64,000 bases of DNA from Aphrophora alni (Eukaryota > Arthropoda > Insecta > Hemiptera > Aphrophoridae), in contig OY740769.1 in NCBI GenBank assembly GCA_963513935.1, positions 68,716,984 through 68,780,983 of the forward strand, given 5' to 3'. The notes beneath the pieces were generated by a model. The model worked only from the letters and a program-made list of their open reading frames with translations, was not told the DNA's origin and did no database searches. The translations under genes were made by a program, and so were the position numbers. Below are positions 7,326-19,689 of this stretch, piece by piece (the first letter of the stretch is position 1; every line of letters begins with the position of its first letter).

Positions 7326-8476
7326 GGTAATTCTATAGATCTGAAGAAACACGGATATTGTTTTCTAGTCAAGAGGAACTTTATTATATCACCAGCTGAT
7401 GATTTCAATATGTTAGCACTCCACTGCAACCCTTTCAGGTATCCGTACGTGTCCTTGTCAAAACGAGGAATGTGCTCGATTTTGTCCGTACTTTTAAATA
7501 TAAAGGTTCGTTTTAGATTATCACGCCATTGAGCTATTTCGGCTACAAAGAGATAATCATTCTTTGGTGTGTCCTCCATAAACTTTTTAAGTTTAGCTAT
7601 AGGCTGAACACTTTGCTCACTAAGCAGATACGAGTTTAATAATAAAAATTCGTCCAAATTTGAGCCCGTATATTTCATCCAAGACTGTAACAATTTTTGG
7701 TTAGTTACAGTATAATTGATACCGTCAAAGGATAGCCCGAAATGAACACATTGTTGAGGTACTGTAGGTAAGGCTTCCTTAAGAAACTCTACAGTGAACA
7801 AACCTTGAGCCTTATTGTTTACAGCTTCAAACTGTTTACCTCTGGTTCGTGTAGGCATGATGGGGGGAGGGCCGAACTTTACATTGTAACTAATGTCGAT
7901 ACAGCACTTTGCCTTTAAGGCCATTCTATATAGAGCTATAGGCCCTCGTATAGGTATAGTTCTCTCTGTGACAACTACACATTTGGAAGTGAAAGGTAAG
8001 GAGCTTCCATACTGTAACATATTCAAATACGCGTTCATATATCCCACCCCTCCGTGGGAGGGGGTGACAGCTGTATTGAACAAATCGGGGAAAGGTCTAA
8101 ACCTCGAAATCATATTTTGAGGGTGTCTCACTGTGCCTTTCAACATATGTTCGTTATATATAACAAGTTCAATAGGCACACCGTTTTTTTCACACTCGCT
8201 TAGAAATTTCAACCATATTTCCCTATTGTAAATCCTATCAGCTGAAGTAATCATGAGTATAACTAAAGGTGGTAAACTTTTACTGTGACCACCCCGCCTT
8301 TTATGCCTCCAACATCTTCTATTGAATATATCACCATATCTACCAGATCTACTACAATAATTTCCACAAAACTGTTTTCTGTCCGTATAATACCATGAAC
8401 ATAAATTTGATTTCGGATTATGCAATTTACAAATGTTGGTAAAAGGCCGAATATCATTATACGTGAATATACGCAT
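7322..8476 (-). CDS. Probable GT14-like (Core-2/I-branching type) glycosyltransferase
   Basis: The 384-residue protein has no signal peptide or membrane segment. After a Cys/Arg-rich N terminus (about 70 residues) comes PPLVILMITSADRI, a first Rossmann-like strand, then ELVIYNEH (resembling the IYVH element), CVVVTERTIPIRGP (resembling FVLLSESDIPL), GKQFEAVNNKAQGLF (resembling the SQWF segment) and LDEFLLLNSYL (resembling the DE-hYlpT segment). The order and spacing fit the Branch/GT14 family, which transfers GlcNAc or xylose. This is pattern recognition, not a search, and no substrate is implied. Its ATG overlaps the ATPase stop (TAATG at 8474-8478) and its TGA overlaps the next ATG. If correct it may modify virion or host glycans. 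Alternative: an unrelated viral protein with Rossmann fold. Confidence 0.5.
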   Translation of the reverse strand: MRIFTYNDIRPFTNICKLHNPKSNLCSWYYTDRKQFCGNYCSRSGRYGDIFNRRCWRHKRRGGHSKSLPPLVILMITSADRIYNREIWLKFLSECEKNGVPIELVIYNEHMLKGTVRHPQNMISRFRPFPDLFNTAVTPSHGGVGYMNAYLNMLQYGSSLPFTSKCVVVTERTIPIRGPIALYRMALKAKCCIDISYNVKFGPPPIMPTRTRGKQFEAVNNKAQGLFTVEFLKEALPTVPQQCVHFGLSFDGINYTVTNQKLLQSWMKYTGSNLDEFLLLNSYLLSEQSVQPIAKLKKFMEDTPKNDYLFVAEIAQWRDNLKRTFIFKSTDKIEHIPRFDKDTYGYLKGLQWSANILKSSAGDIIKFLLTRKQYPCFFRSIELP

Positions 8477-9165
8477 TATATATCTTTAATAAAACGGTCA
8501 AAACCTATTCTGTAACGACCAGTATCTTTTTCACTATCTTTATCTATCACAATAAAACCGTGTTTATTCTCCCAAGCAATAGCACAAATATTTCTAAACG
8601 CGTCAAATGAAACGTCTGTATTGACGTGATCTTTGTAAATGTGGCGTAAGTTCAGATCATCCTGTTTAAATACTATTAAAAGGTTTGCATTATCACGAAT
8701 CAAGTGTTTTGGGATATTACTGTAAGATTGACCTAAATAGAAAGAGTCAATGTTATTATGACGCCCCATAGTAAAATAAGCACGTATATTGTTATGTTTT
8801 TCACAAGCGATATCATCAAATATCATTATAGAATTAGGTTCGGCGTCGTTTGGCGGGATTACGAATTCATTATCAGTGAATGGGTAGTATCCGACGTCAG
8901 AATTTTCAAGAATCTTTTCCAGGAACTTGTACTTTGGTTGGTGAAGGGATTTTGAAAATATGTAAACATTAGCAAATTTTAAGCCGTTAGGTTCAAAAAG
9001 CAAGTTAAATATAACGTTTGTCTTACCGCAATTTGACGGTCCGCAAAGTAATGCTCTGATTGTGTTTGGGAGTAATGAGCTGTGTCTTTTATTTACAGCC
9101 TTTTTCTTGAGAAAAGTGTCGAAATTCGTCATATTCATTGTATGTAACGAGTGCTCGACCCTCAT
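8476..9165 (-). CDS. FtsK/HerA-type (A32-like) DNA packaging ATPase
   Basis: This motor would pump the viral genome into the preformed capsid. Over 229 residues from the ATG at 9163-9165, Walker A is GPSNCGKT at 42-49 and Walker B is SIMIFDDI at 112-119; a QSYSNIPKHLIRDNANLLIVF stretch downstream fits the sensor/arginine region of viral packaging ATPases. An internal ATG at 9138 (MNMTNFDTFLKKK) is an alternative start that matches the usual N terminus of insect homologues better. The stop overlaps the start of the glycosyltransferase-like gene by one base. A TCAGTATTA motif lies 8 bp upstream of the first ATG. No damage is seen. Confidence 0.88.
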   Translation of the reverse strand: MRVEHSLHTMNMTNFDTFLKKKAVNKRHSSLLPNTIRALLCGPSNCGKTNVIFNLLFEPNGLKFANVYIFSKSLHQPKYKFLEKILENSDVGYYPFTDNEFVIPPNDAEPNSIMIFDDIACEKHNNIRAYFTMGRHNNIDSFYLGQSYSNIPKHLIRDNANLLIVFKQDDLNLRHIYKDHVNTDVSFDAFRNICAIAWENKHGFIVIDKDSEKDTGRYRIGFDRFIKDI

Positions 9166-9172
9166 GATGACG

Positions 9173-9182
9173 TAATACTGAA
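9173..9182 (-). promoter_or_regulatory. TTCAGTATTA motif before the ATPase gene
   Basis: On the minus strand TTCAGTATTA lies just upstream of ACGTCATCATG. It resembles the motifs before the major capsid and PLA2 genes and sits in the about 90-bp gap between integrase and ATPase. A shared promoter or initiator role is inferred only. Confidence 0.3.
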
Positions 9183-9235
9183 GTTAAATTGATTTGTATG
9201 AACATTATATACGTTTTTTCTAATACTCTACAGTA

Positions 9236-9254
9236 ACCGTAACCTAACCTAACC
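9236..9254. repeat. Short telomere-like CCTAA run
   Basis: The gap between the integrase stop and the ATPase start holds a short run of two to three CCTAA units, the arthropod telomere repeat (TTAGG on the other strand). The run is too short to argue for telomeric origin and partly encodes nothing; it may be chance. Confidence 0.3.
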
Positions 9255-10174
9255 TATTTGACAATTTCCTTTTCACTTACCCATGAGTTATGTGTCTGAT
9301 CAAACCCTAGCCATTTCACAAGGACCTTATCACCTCTTTTCTTTATAACTTTCTCAACAAGATATACATTACCTATTTTTGATTTATTTAATTCTTCACC
9401 ATAAAACCCGCCTTTTAAAATTTCCCCCTTCGAGTCTTGTAGAATATAAGTTATAGGTTTTGACGGTACAATAGCGTAAACTGAGAAAACCTCGTTTGTC
9501 CAATTAGGTAAATAACCTTTAACGAACGTCTTTTTAAATTTGGAAATTCTAACTTTTTCATCTAGTTTAAATTTGGGTATAGCTTTTACGGTTTTACGAT
9601 CTAGTTTTTGTAATAATAGTTTCTCATGCTTTTTCAATACGTGAGACGGTTTCATTCCTATGGTACTATGCACTGTATTATTATATGATTTTAATATTTC
9701 TTTTAAAAGGGTTAACCATTCATAGCTGCCCCGAGCTGTAAATTCACGCCACATTAGATTTTTTAACGTACGATTTAACCTTTCGACTATGGAAGCTTTT
9801 TTGTCAGAGTATGTATGGTAATGATTAATGTTATATTTTATCATTAACTGTTTCACACGAGTGTTGAAGAATTCTTTCCCTTGATCGGTTTGCAAATGTT
9901 TCATACGATGTTTTTTAAGTATAGGGTCTAAACATTTAGCTACTTCAACGCCTGATTTTGTTTTTAACGGCACAGCAAAAGCATATTTTGTTAAACAGTT
10001 TATCATTGTCAATATATACTTGAACCCTTTATTTTCTCTCGCATAAGGTATCATTTCGACCAAATCAGCCTGATACAGGTCATTTATACCTTTTATAGTT
10101 ACATTTCTGGTCGGGTAACGCCTACGGGCTGGTTTATGCAACTCTGCGGCAATAGCCTGTCTTACATTCATCAT
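9254..10174 (-). CDS. Polinton-type DDE integrase with C-terminal chromodomain
   Basis: The enzyme would insert the viral genome into host chromosomes. The 306-residue product starts at ATG 10172-10174 and contains an rve core with catalytic Asp37 (YQADLVEM), Asp97 (QTDQGKEFF) and Glu131 (ASIVERLNRTL). The 33-residue gap between the second Asp and the Glu is, as I recall, usual for the Polinton group. The last 40 residues (VYLVEKVIKKRGDKVLVKW, then SWVSEKEIVK) form a chromodomain, which in chromoviral integrases directs integration to particular chromatin. The usual N-terminal zinc-binding part is absent or very short. The frame is intact. It follows the polymerase remnant with a gap of about 34 bp. 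Confidence 0.92.
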   Translation of the reverse strand: MMNVRQAIAAELHKPARRRYPTRNVTIKGINDLYQADLVEMIPYARENKGFKYILTMINCLTKYAFAVPLKTKSGVEVAKCLDPILKKHRMKHLQTDQGKEFFNTRVKQLMIKYNINHYHTYSDKKASIVERLNRTLKNLMWREFTARGSYEWLTLLKEILKSYNNTVHSTIGMKPSHVLKKHEKLLLQKLDRKTVKAIPKFKLDEKVRISKFKKTFVKGYLPNWTNEVFSVYAIVPSKPITYILQDSKGEILKGGFYGEELNKSKIGNVYLVEKVIKKRGDKVLVKWLGFDQTHNSWVSEKEIVK

Positions 10175-10208
10175 GTAAATGATAGAATTTAGAGAATAGC
10201 ACAGTTAT

Positions 10209-10607
10209 TTATAAAATACGCATGGTCTTGTATCCATAGGGGACTGTATCATACTCTCCAAATCTCTTTCTTTTAGCACCTGTTATACTAAATTTTTTCT
10301 TTTCATTTATTGTAACAACTTCGCGAATAACGGATCTCCTAATTTGATTACCACTTATGTAAATTGGTTCGTTAATGCTGTCAACATCGTCTCCGGTGTC
10401 AACTAATCTTTTTAAACAATCAAAGTTTAGTATCTGCGAATTTCTAAAATTTAGTGTGAAACCTTTAATTTTACAAACCGTAACGGTCTGACCTGTATTT
10501 GTAGAGACTTTGTATCCGTATGTTTTGGGACCTCCCGAGACAAACTCACTGATATATGAATCTGGTCCATATTCTGTAAGTTCATCGGTCATTTCGCCTA
10601 AATTTGT
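10209..10607 (-). pseudogene. Protein-primed DNA polymerase B, C-terminal remnant
   Basis: Only about the last 130 residues of a normally 1,000-residue replicative polymerase remain. The remnant contains TDELTEYGPDSYISEFVSGG, the conserved block after the palm motifs in Polinton/adintovirus polymerases, and ends with VPYGYKTMRIL. An ATG at 10590-10592 opens a 127-codon frame, but similarity begins slightly upstream (LGE before the Met) and an in-frame TGA lies at 10608-10610, so this ATG is an internal residue, not a true start. The exonuclease, palm and priming-protein regions are gone. The junction marks the right edge of the surviving element. Confidence 0.85.
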
Positions 10608-10608
10608 T

Positions 10609-11763
10609 CATTCTTATGAAATGAAATGTTTTTCTTATGACACCTACCCTAAATTATGAGTTACTCAATGTTTGTCCACAATACATTTTACAAAAGTTGG
10701 TTCTCGTTTATGTAGCATATACGACAATCAGACATTATTCCAGAACCACTTTTAGGCTATGTACTTGAATTTCAAAATTTAAATTGAATATCCGAAACCA
10801 AACACACAAATTTTTTGACCAATCACACAATTTTCTATACATTCATGTGAGAAATAAAAGTTAAAATTTCTTAGACTGTAAGTACTTTAAATCAAAACTA
10901 TCCCCAAGATGTAACTCAAGGTTTATTTTTTCATCCACTATATAAATTTCTTTAAATTTTGTGTATAAAAGAACATAAAAACAATCCAACACCTCTAATT
11001 TATGAATTTTACTTAAATTTTCTTCCCAAAGTGACAGAGCTATAAACCACCTTAACTAATTCAAAATAAAGTGTCATAGGATTTATCTTATAAATGAATT
11101 TTCGGATAAACTGCCTGTTGAAGTGAGTATATAATCATTTATTTTTAATATAAACAATGGACGTTTACGAGGGAAGATGGAATATTGTGAAAACTACATT
11201 TAAGACATGTTTTGGAGATTACAGCAAACTCTTTACAATGATTATACTGTATAACTTTTAACTTGTATGATTTATAACTAAAGTAAACCCTTGTCGCGTT
11301 GTTTATAGTCCATCTGATATAAAACAGATATTTTAGTACTCGGTTAGGATTAGTTTTGTAATCGTAAAAATTGTCAGAATTACAGAGTTTGTTTGTGTGA
11401 CCATTGCAAGATGGAGCTGGTTTAGTACTTAAGATGTCCAAACAAATTGATTTCGGTTTAACTTTGCAAATAAGTTTCCAAAAGTTTAACTTCGCAAAGA
11501 CATTATAATTTTCACTCCAAAAGGAATTTGTTTTAATTTGTTTCTACGTTTTAATGCCAGTAGAGTTTTAACGCGGCTATCATTTTCTGCGTTTTTACAG
11601 GTGCGTTTTGTTTAATATTTTTCAACTTTCGAATTTATTTTATAAAAAGGTTTAAAAGTGTTCTTTTAAAATTAAACTTTTACTCGAGGAAATGTTTGGT
11701 CAGATGACAGAGCACTTATCACATAACTTTTTGTGCTATATTTAATTAGTACAATTTTACAAC
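10609..11763. other. AT-rich DNA without recognised genes
   Basis: Between the polymerase remnant and the tRNA gene the sequence is AT-rich, with scattered short open frames of random character (for example 11,145-11,441 minus). I see no terminal inverted repeat of the viral element here and no splice-supported exon. Confidence 0.5.
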
Positions 11764-11836
11764 GTTTCCGTGGTGTAGCGGTTATCACGTCTGCCTAACA
11801 CGCAGAAGGTCCCCAGTTCGATCCTGGGCAGAAACA
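11764..11836 (+). tRNA. tRNA-Val (AAC)
   Basis: A 73-base cloverleaf fits: acceptor stem GTTTCCG pairing with CAGAAAC (one C-A mismatch), A box TGGTGTAGCGG, anticodon stem TCTGC/GCAGA around loop CTAACAC with anticodon AAC, T arm CCCAG-TTCGATC-CTGGG containing the B box, and discriminator A at 11,836. A run of seven T at 11,842-11,848 follows as Pol III terminator. The acceptor mismatch is the only flaw; the gene is probably functional. Confidence 0.93.
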
Positions 11837-11841
11837 TTTAC

Positions 11842-11848
11842 TTTTTTT
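11842..11848 (+). terminator. Pol III T-run terminator of tRNA-Val
   Basis: Seven consecutive T, five bases after the discriminator base of the tRNA gene, as expected for RNA polymerase III termination. Confidence 0.7.
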
Positions 11849-11949
11849 CAATATCTTTTTAAATTTAGAATATATCTGTAGTAATAATAAATCAATACTA
11901 ATTATGTTACTGATATACTGACATGATTTGATGAGAACTTTTGGTGTTT

Positions 11950-12262
11950 TTTCCCTCTCATTTGACGAACTCGCCCTTGAGATGTGTGAACGAAATATAT
12001 AAAATACTAACAGAGTACCTGTCCTTCGTAGGTGGTTTACGAATTGTATAATGGAGTATAGATAATTGAGTGTTGAGGAGTTTTCAAGGCTAGTGGGGCA
12101 ATGCCTCTGATGGAATTTCTAAATAAAATAGGCCTATGTGTTAACCAGGGACCCTAAGAATATCCATGTACAATTTCAGCTCAATGGGTCTAGTAGTTTT
12201 TACGTGATTGAGTAACACACACCCAGACAGACACCATTAAATGTTTATATAATAGTATAGAT
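11950..12262 (+). mobile_element. Probable 3' tail of an RTE-like non-LTR element or SINE
   Basis: A less AT-rich block contains a stretch resembling the 3' UTR of insect retroposons (CAATTTCAGCTCAATGGGTC followed by ACACACACCCAGACAGACA) and ends in TTTATATAATAGTATAGATG, a terminal pattern common in RTE-type retroposons. No coding part is recognisable. Assignment rests on recall of such tails. Confidence 0.4.
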
Positions 12263-12450
12263 GTTTTATCTCAACCTCTACTTTACGTATAAAAATGTTT
12301 CCGTCGGTTTATAACTCCGTATGTACAGTGTGTCAACGAACTGCTTTCGAAATTAAAGTATATTTCAAAACGTGCAAAAATGTAATTCATTTTTTAAATG
12401 TATGTCTTCTGCTACGTTTACATTTTTAATAGTTTTCATTACGTAGGTTT

Positions 12451-12453
<3 letters not shown>

Positions 12454-12496
<43 letters not shown>
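12454..12496. repeat. (TA)n microsatellite
   Basis: Pure TA dinucleotide run of about 43 bp. Confidence 0.95.
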
Positions 12497-15360
<2,864 letters not shown>

Positions 15361-15476
15361 GAGGCCAAGTGACGTAGTATTGTGACGTAGTGTTGCGATG
15401 TAGTATTGCAGCGTGGTATTGTGACGTAGTATTGCGATGTAGTATTGCAGCGTGGTATTGTGACGTAGTATTGTGA
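15361..15476. repeat. Minisatellite of GACGTAGTATTGT-like units
   Basis: About nine 12-13-bp units of the type GACGTAGTATTGT, with variants (GATGTAGTATTGC, AGCGTGGTATTGT) arranged as a higher-order three-unit repeat (GACGTAG, GATGTAG, AGCGTGG). It is noticeably GC-richer than its surroundings. Confidence 0.9.
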
Positions 15477-15624
15477 TTATAGGTGGGTTATCTCTTAATT
15501 TTAGTTAGTCTTCATCGAACTTTCGAAGAGGAAAGATCTCTGGTGAGTTACAAATTTTGAGTTTACAAAGAACAATGAGTACTACAGATAAACACGAACA
15601 CAAACAAATACTTAGGAGACTAGT

Positions 15625-15630
<6 letters not shown>

Positions 15631-15681
<51 letters not shown>
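15631..15681. repeat. (TA)n microsatellite
   Basis: Pure TA dinucleotide run of about 50 bp; a short antisense frame across it encodes only Tyr-Ile repeats and is not a gene. Confidence 0.95.
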
Positions 15682-15682
<1 letters not shown>

Positions 15683-16039
15683 CTAATCAAACAACTTATT
15701 ATTAAATTTATTTAAAATTTAAACAAACCATTCAAATAATACGTCAATCATTTTTTTCTTCATTTCTGTTGTACATAGAAAAATTACAGTGTACACTTTG
15801 TCCTACTCTATTGTAATATCGCCGGGTGAACACACCTTCTACTCAATTGATATAAACTCAAAATATTTGCCTTCTCTGTAGATATACTAAAAATGCGTCA
15901 CTGTAAACAATGTAGAGGTGTTTAGACTAAAATTAGCAAGGTTAGGTAAGATATCAAGATTTGGACACATTGTTTTGTGTACTCTTGGACTCTGCAGAAC
16001 AGATCTATAGTTATGAACTATTCATACAACAAAGATTAG

Positions 16040-16440
16040 ACTATATCAACATTTAATTCGCCTTATTGGTGACGCTAAAGTAGAGATCCTATTTAATATG
16101 GAAAGTCAATCTGATATAATTGATATGTATTAGAGAAAATCATTTTGATATTGCATACAATTTTACTCAACATCAAGTTTTATTTAAACTTAAAATGTGT
16201 CTCATTAGAAATCAATACGTAAATCAAATTGTTGAAAATTTGAGAGAAATGGACACATTAGATCTTCTTTATTTGTTGTTGTTGATAATCGAAACGACTG
16301 AAAGCAATATTTACTTAATAATAACGTATTCATTGATTTAACTTTAGTGGATACGTTTAGTAAAGTGTACTGATTTTCTACCACAAGCTACAATTTTTAC
16401 CAGGCTACTTAAATTATCAAAAGTTGGAACCAACTGGTAA
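16040..16440. repeat. Diverged repeat, copy A left part
   Basis: About 350 bp align by eye to 19,690-20,015, including AATGTGTCTCATTAGAAATC, TTCTTTATTTGTTGTTGTTG and TAGTAAAGTGTACTGATTTTC. The continuation of the copy-B sequence reappears at 18,390, so copy A is split. Confidence 0.65.
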
Positions 16441-18389
16441 CAATGTTTAAAAAAAAAAGACAAAGACAAATTATATAATTAACAAAGCCAAAATTTATTA
16501 AATTTAAACGGAAACTTCGACGGATCAGATTTTACCATTTACAGTTATGTTTTGTTATATAAAATTCTCAAAAAAAAAAATTACAAAGTTTTCTTAAAAA
16601 AAAAGGTTTAAGTTTTCAGAAACATATACATGTACAAAAGGTGAAGATGGTAAATTATTTTAACAAGTTTGAGGTTATACAAACTTAGTCTAAACATACA
16701 TATAAATAAATAAATATTTATATATAAGAAAACATCTTTTGAAAGAAAGGATGTGACTCCATTCTCATTATAAAGAACAATTCATTCTACACATATATTA
16801 ATCTCCATTTATATATATAAAAAAATTATAGAGAAAAACTTAAATTTAAAGTTAAGTGAAATATTAGAATAAATGGAAATTCTTAAATAGTGAAATTTTT
16901 AAAATACTGAAATTTTTAAATAGTGAAAATTTTAAATATTGAAATTGTTAAATTATGAAATTTTTAAAGATTGACGTCAATGTTTTTATTTTTGTTTTAT
17001 TAATTTTGAAAGTAACCCCTTTGGGGTTGTAAGAGCCGAAAGGTTTGCATGCAGCACCACCCAATATATTTTATCTTATAAATAATTACACATTATTACA
17101 TATAAACAGTAAAGGACATATTATCAAACACATTTCAGTTAAAAAAATATATATAAGAACAGGTTCACAATTGGAGTTAGAATTTTAGAGAAATGTCATT
17201 TTATAGTGCACTTAGAGATGTTCAAAAGTTTTTCCTTGTTACAAACATGTCTCTTAGGTAGAGTCTTTCAAACAGGTATCCAATTTTGCTGCATGGACTT
17301 GCAAAAACCAGAACAAAATCCAGCAATCTTGAACCGGCTTTTGTTGTTGAAAAGAAACACAGGTCAAATAGAGATTTATGCAATCTTATACATGTTATAG
17401 CACAAGTTTCTCTTATTTAAAATGCTTTGTTATTTCATCAAAATCAAGAAAATTATCGGAATTACAGAAATCCAGAAAGATTTCAATTAAGTCCTTCTTT
17501 GTTGTTAATACTAATAGTATATGAATATCTTGCTTTCTGTTTGAAATAAAAGACTTATAACAAGAATTAGAAATTTTCTAAAGACAAGGACTCTAGTTCA
17601 GAAAGACATTTTTCCTGTTAGTATTTTGATATAATTAAACACTTAATAATTTTGACTGCTTAAGATTTAATACATGACTGCTCAATACTCAATGTTTGAC
17701 TGTTTAAAGTTTACATTTAGATTTTGTAAAGTATCTCTTAAACAAAAGAAGTCCTTTTATAAGTTATTAAGTTTCAGTAAAAAATTTGAATACTAAAAGA
17801 AAATACGAAACACATATTTCAACAAGCAAAGCTTTAAAATATTAACAAATTTTATAGTATAGTAAAATCTGAAAAATAAGGTACCTGGACTCGGTGCGAA
17901 GTGCTGAGAAATTTTTAGAATCGAAGCACATGCCGTGTTTTGTAAAACAAAAACTCACCAACTTTTGTTTTTACTTTTGTAAAAGAACATCACTAATTTA
18001 AGAGGCACTCATTACAATAGAATGTGAACTAAAACATGACTTAGAACTGACACTTGTGAAGAAAGATGTCCGAGATGCGATTTATTCAATTTTTACTACT
18101 ACATGATTTTACTGCCGGAATCTAAGTGAAGGTCACGTAGCGAGAAACGAGATTCTAGAACTGTTAGAGAGAGAGGGAAGAAAGTCATGCGATATATTTC
18201 TATTTTCGCCTCCAGGTTACACTAGCTGTCAGATACAGATAGATGGGGCAAGGCGGGGGGGTGGAGGGTTGATAAACGGGTATAGATTATTTTAATTATT
18301 TGTGAATGACATTACGGCTGGTTGATAAATTTAGTACAGATTATTTTATTTTAATGATTTGAATTTAGAAGGACGTTACACAATTATAA
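16441..18389. other. About 1.95 kb block interrupting a duplicated repeat
   Basis: Relative to the uninterrupted copy at 19,690-20,290, this block is extra DNA. It holds an array of diverged 16-bp GAAATTTTTAAAATACT-like units (about 16,885-16,965), an AT-rich middle without an open frame of note, and a near-tandem pair of about 57 bp starting GTTGATAAA at about 18,268 and 18,322. An insertion of an unknown element is likely, but I cannot define its ends or target duplication. Confidence 0.4.
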
Positions 18390-18660
18390 ATAAAACAATT
18401 AACCAACTCGCCTACACAAATATTGTATATTTGTTGAATGGGAGTTCATCAAAGTAACGGTTTCACGATAATTCTCGCAGGTATTATTTAAGACATGTTA
18501 TTACTTTCAACGTTAAAATAAATTGCAGGATTGTTATTGTGCACGAGAAAAATATTTTACGACTAATAAAAACCTATCGATATTGGTTGCTATGGTAATC
18601 GTATTTGTGTAAATAAATTGTAATTTTCAATCTGCGTGAAGAAAATAGTTTTACCCTAGG
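18390..18660. repeat. Diverged repeat, copy A right part
   Basis: Shares ACCAACTCGCCTACACAAAT, ATATTGGTTGCTATGGTAAT and neighbouring segments with 20,020-20,285. Confidence 0.6.
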
Positions 18661-19002
18661 TTAAATTGTAAAAAAACGTTCCAAAATTAGACACAAGTGG
18701 AAAGTTTAATGGCTAGAAGGTTATCACATCAATTCACAATATCTTGAATTTATGTCAAAATTTGCCTGCTTTAAATTAATACAAAACGTACATTTTTATC
18801 AATGGTGTATGTGAATGTATGTGAAGTAGGTCCTATGTAAGGGATTCATGGTGTGCTATAGTCATAATATTTTGTTTGTCGTGGTCTCGTTATATGAACT
18901 AAAAAAAGAAAACTTACTATTCAATAATAATGTACAAAGACTACATTTGACAGACACAAAAGTATATATAAAATGAACGTATTGTATTGAGGAGCATTAT
19001 AT
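18661..19002. other. AT-rich DNA without recognised genes
   Basis: Nothing recognisable beyond A/T-rich low complexity leading into the TA run. Confidence 0.4.

Positions 19003-19073
<71 letters not shown>
19003..19073. repeat. (TA)n microsatellite
   Basis: TA dinucleotide run of about 70 bp with one interruption near its start. Confidence 0.95.
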
Positions 19074-19076
<3 letters not shown>

Positions 19077-19689
19077 TATTGATTTATAAAAATTCACTGA
19101 TACAATCTGTTTCCCTAATATTAAATTTTTATAATCGTCAATCCAATGTACATACCTATTTCAACATTTTGTTCTATTATTTCAATACAACGTATTTGAC
19201 GTTAGTTGTGTGTTACCGTGATTGTGTTTTTTGACTTCTCAGTTTAAGCTCTGAAATGCATGTTTAGATATTAAGGTTGGTGGTATTCTTATTTAATTTT
19301 CTTCTTACATAAGCTTAGTTTCTAGTTTCGTGTTTCTTTAGTTTTTAGTCACTTGATAACGGGAATTCATTCTTATTCCGGAAACGTCGTGTTTTGATTT
19401 CTAACATAAAAATGATGGCAAATGTTCGAAAAATGTATAATAATAAAATTGAACTTCCATCATTAACAAATAACTTCAAACAGAGAATATGTTGATAATA
19501 TCCCATCGTTTTTTTACCTTTTTCTGAAAACAATGACTTAAAAATTTAAATCCTCTAATATAATGCACAATAAGATACTGCATATGTATATCATAATGCA
19601 TATCAGATAATGTATATCAGATAATCGCAAAAGCTAAAAGGAAACCAGAACGCCATATTCTCATCAGTTATATTTTTTGCACTATACAA

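Larger units (their letters stand above)
943..10608 (-). mobile_element. Endogenous Polinton/Maverick (adintovirus-like) element, damaged at both ends
   Basis: Eleven consecutive minus-strand genes include the diagnostic Polinton set: protein-primed polymerase B (remnant), retrovirus-like integrase, FtsK/A32 packaging ATPase, adenain-like protease, penton-like and double-jelly-roll capsid proteins, plus the PLA2/basic protein seen in animal adintoviruses. The right side ends inside the polymerase, where similarity stops at about 10,602-10,608. The left side ends inside the major capsid gene at the retrotransposon junction. No terminal inverted repeats are visible. Most genes are still open, which suggests young or recently active ancestry; three genes are broken. 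Base composition is clearly less AT-rich than the DNA to the right. Confidence 0.9.

Noticed and set aside
9236..9254. Telomeric insertion
   Set aside because: Only two to three CCTAA units; far too short, and it is flanked by intact viral genes.
15361..15476. CRISPR-like array
   Set aside because: Units are contiguous 12-13-bp repeats without spacers, in a eukaryotic genome.
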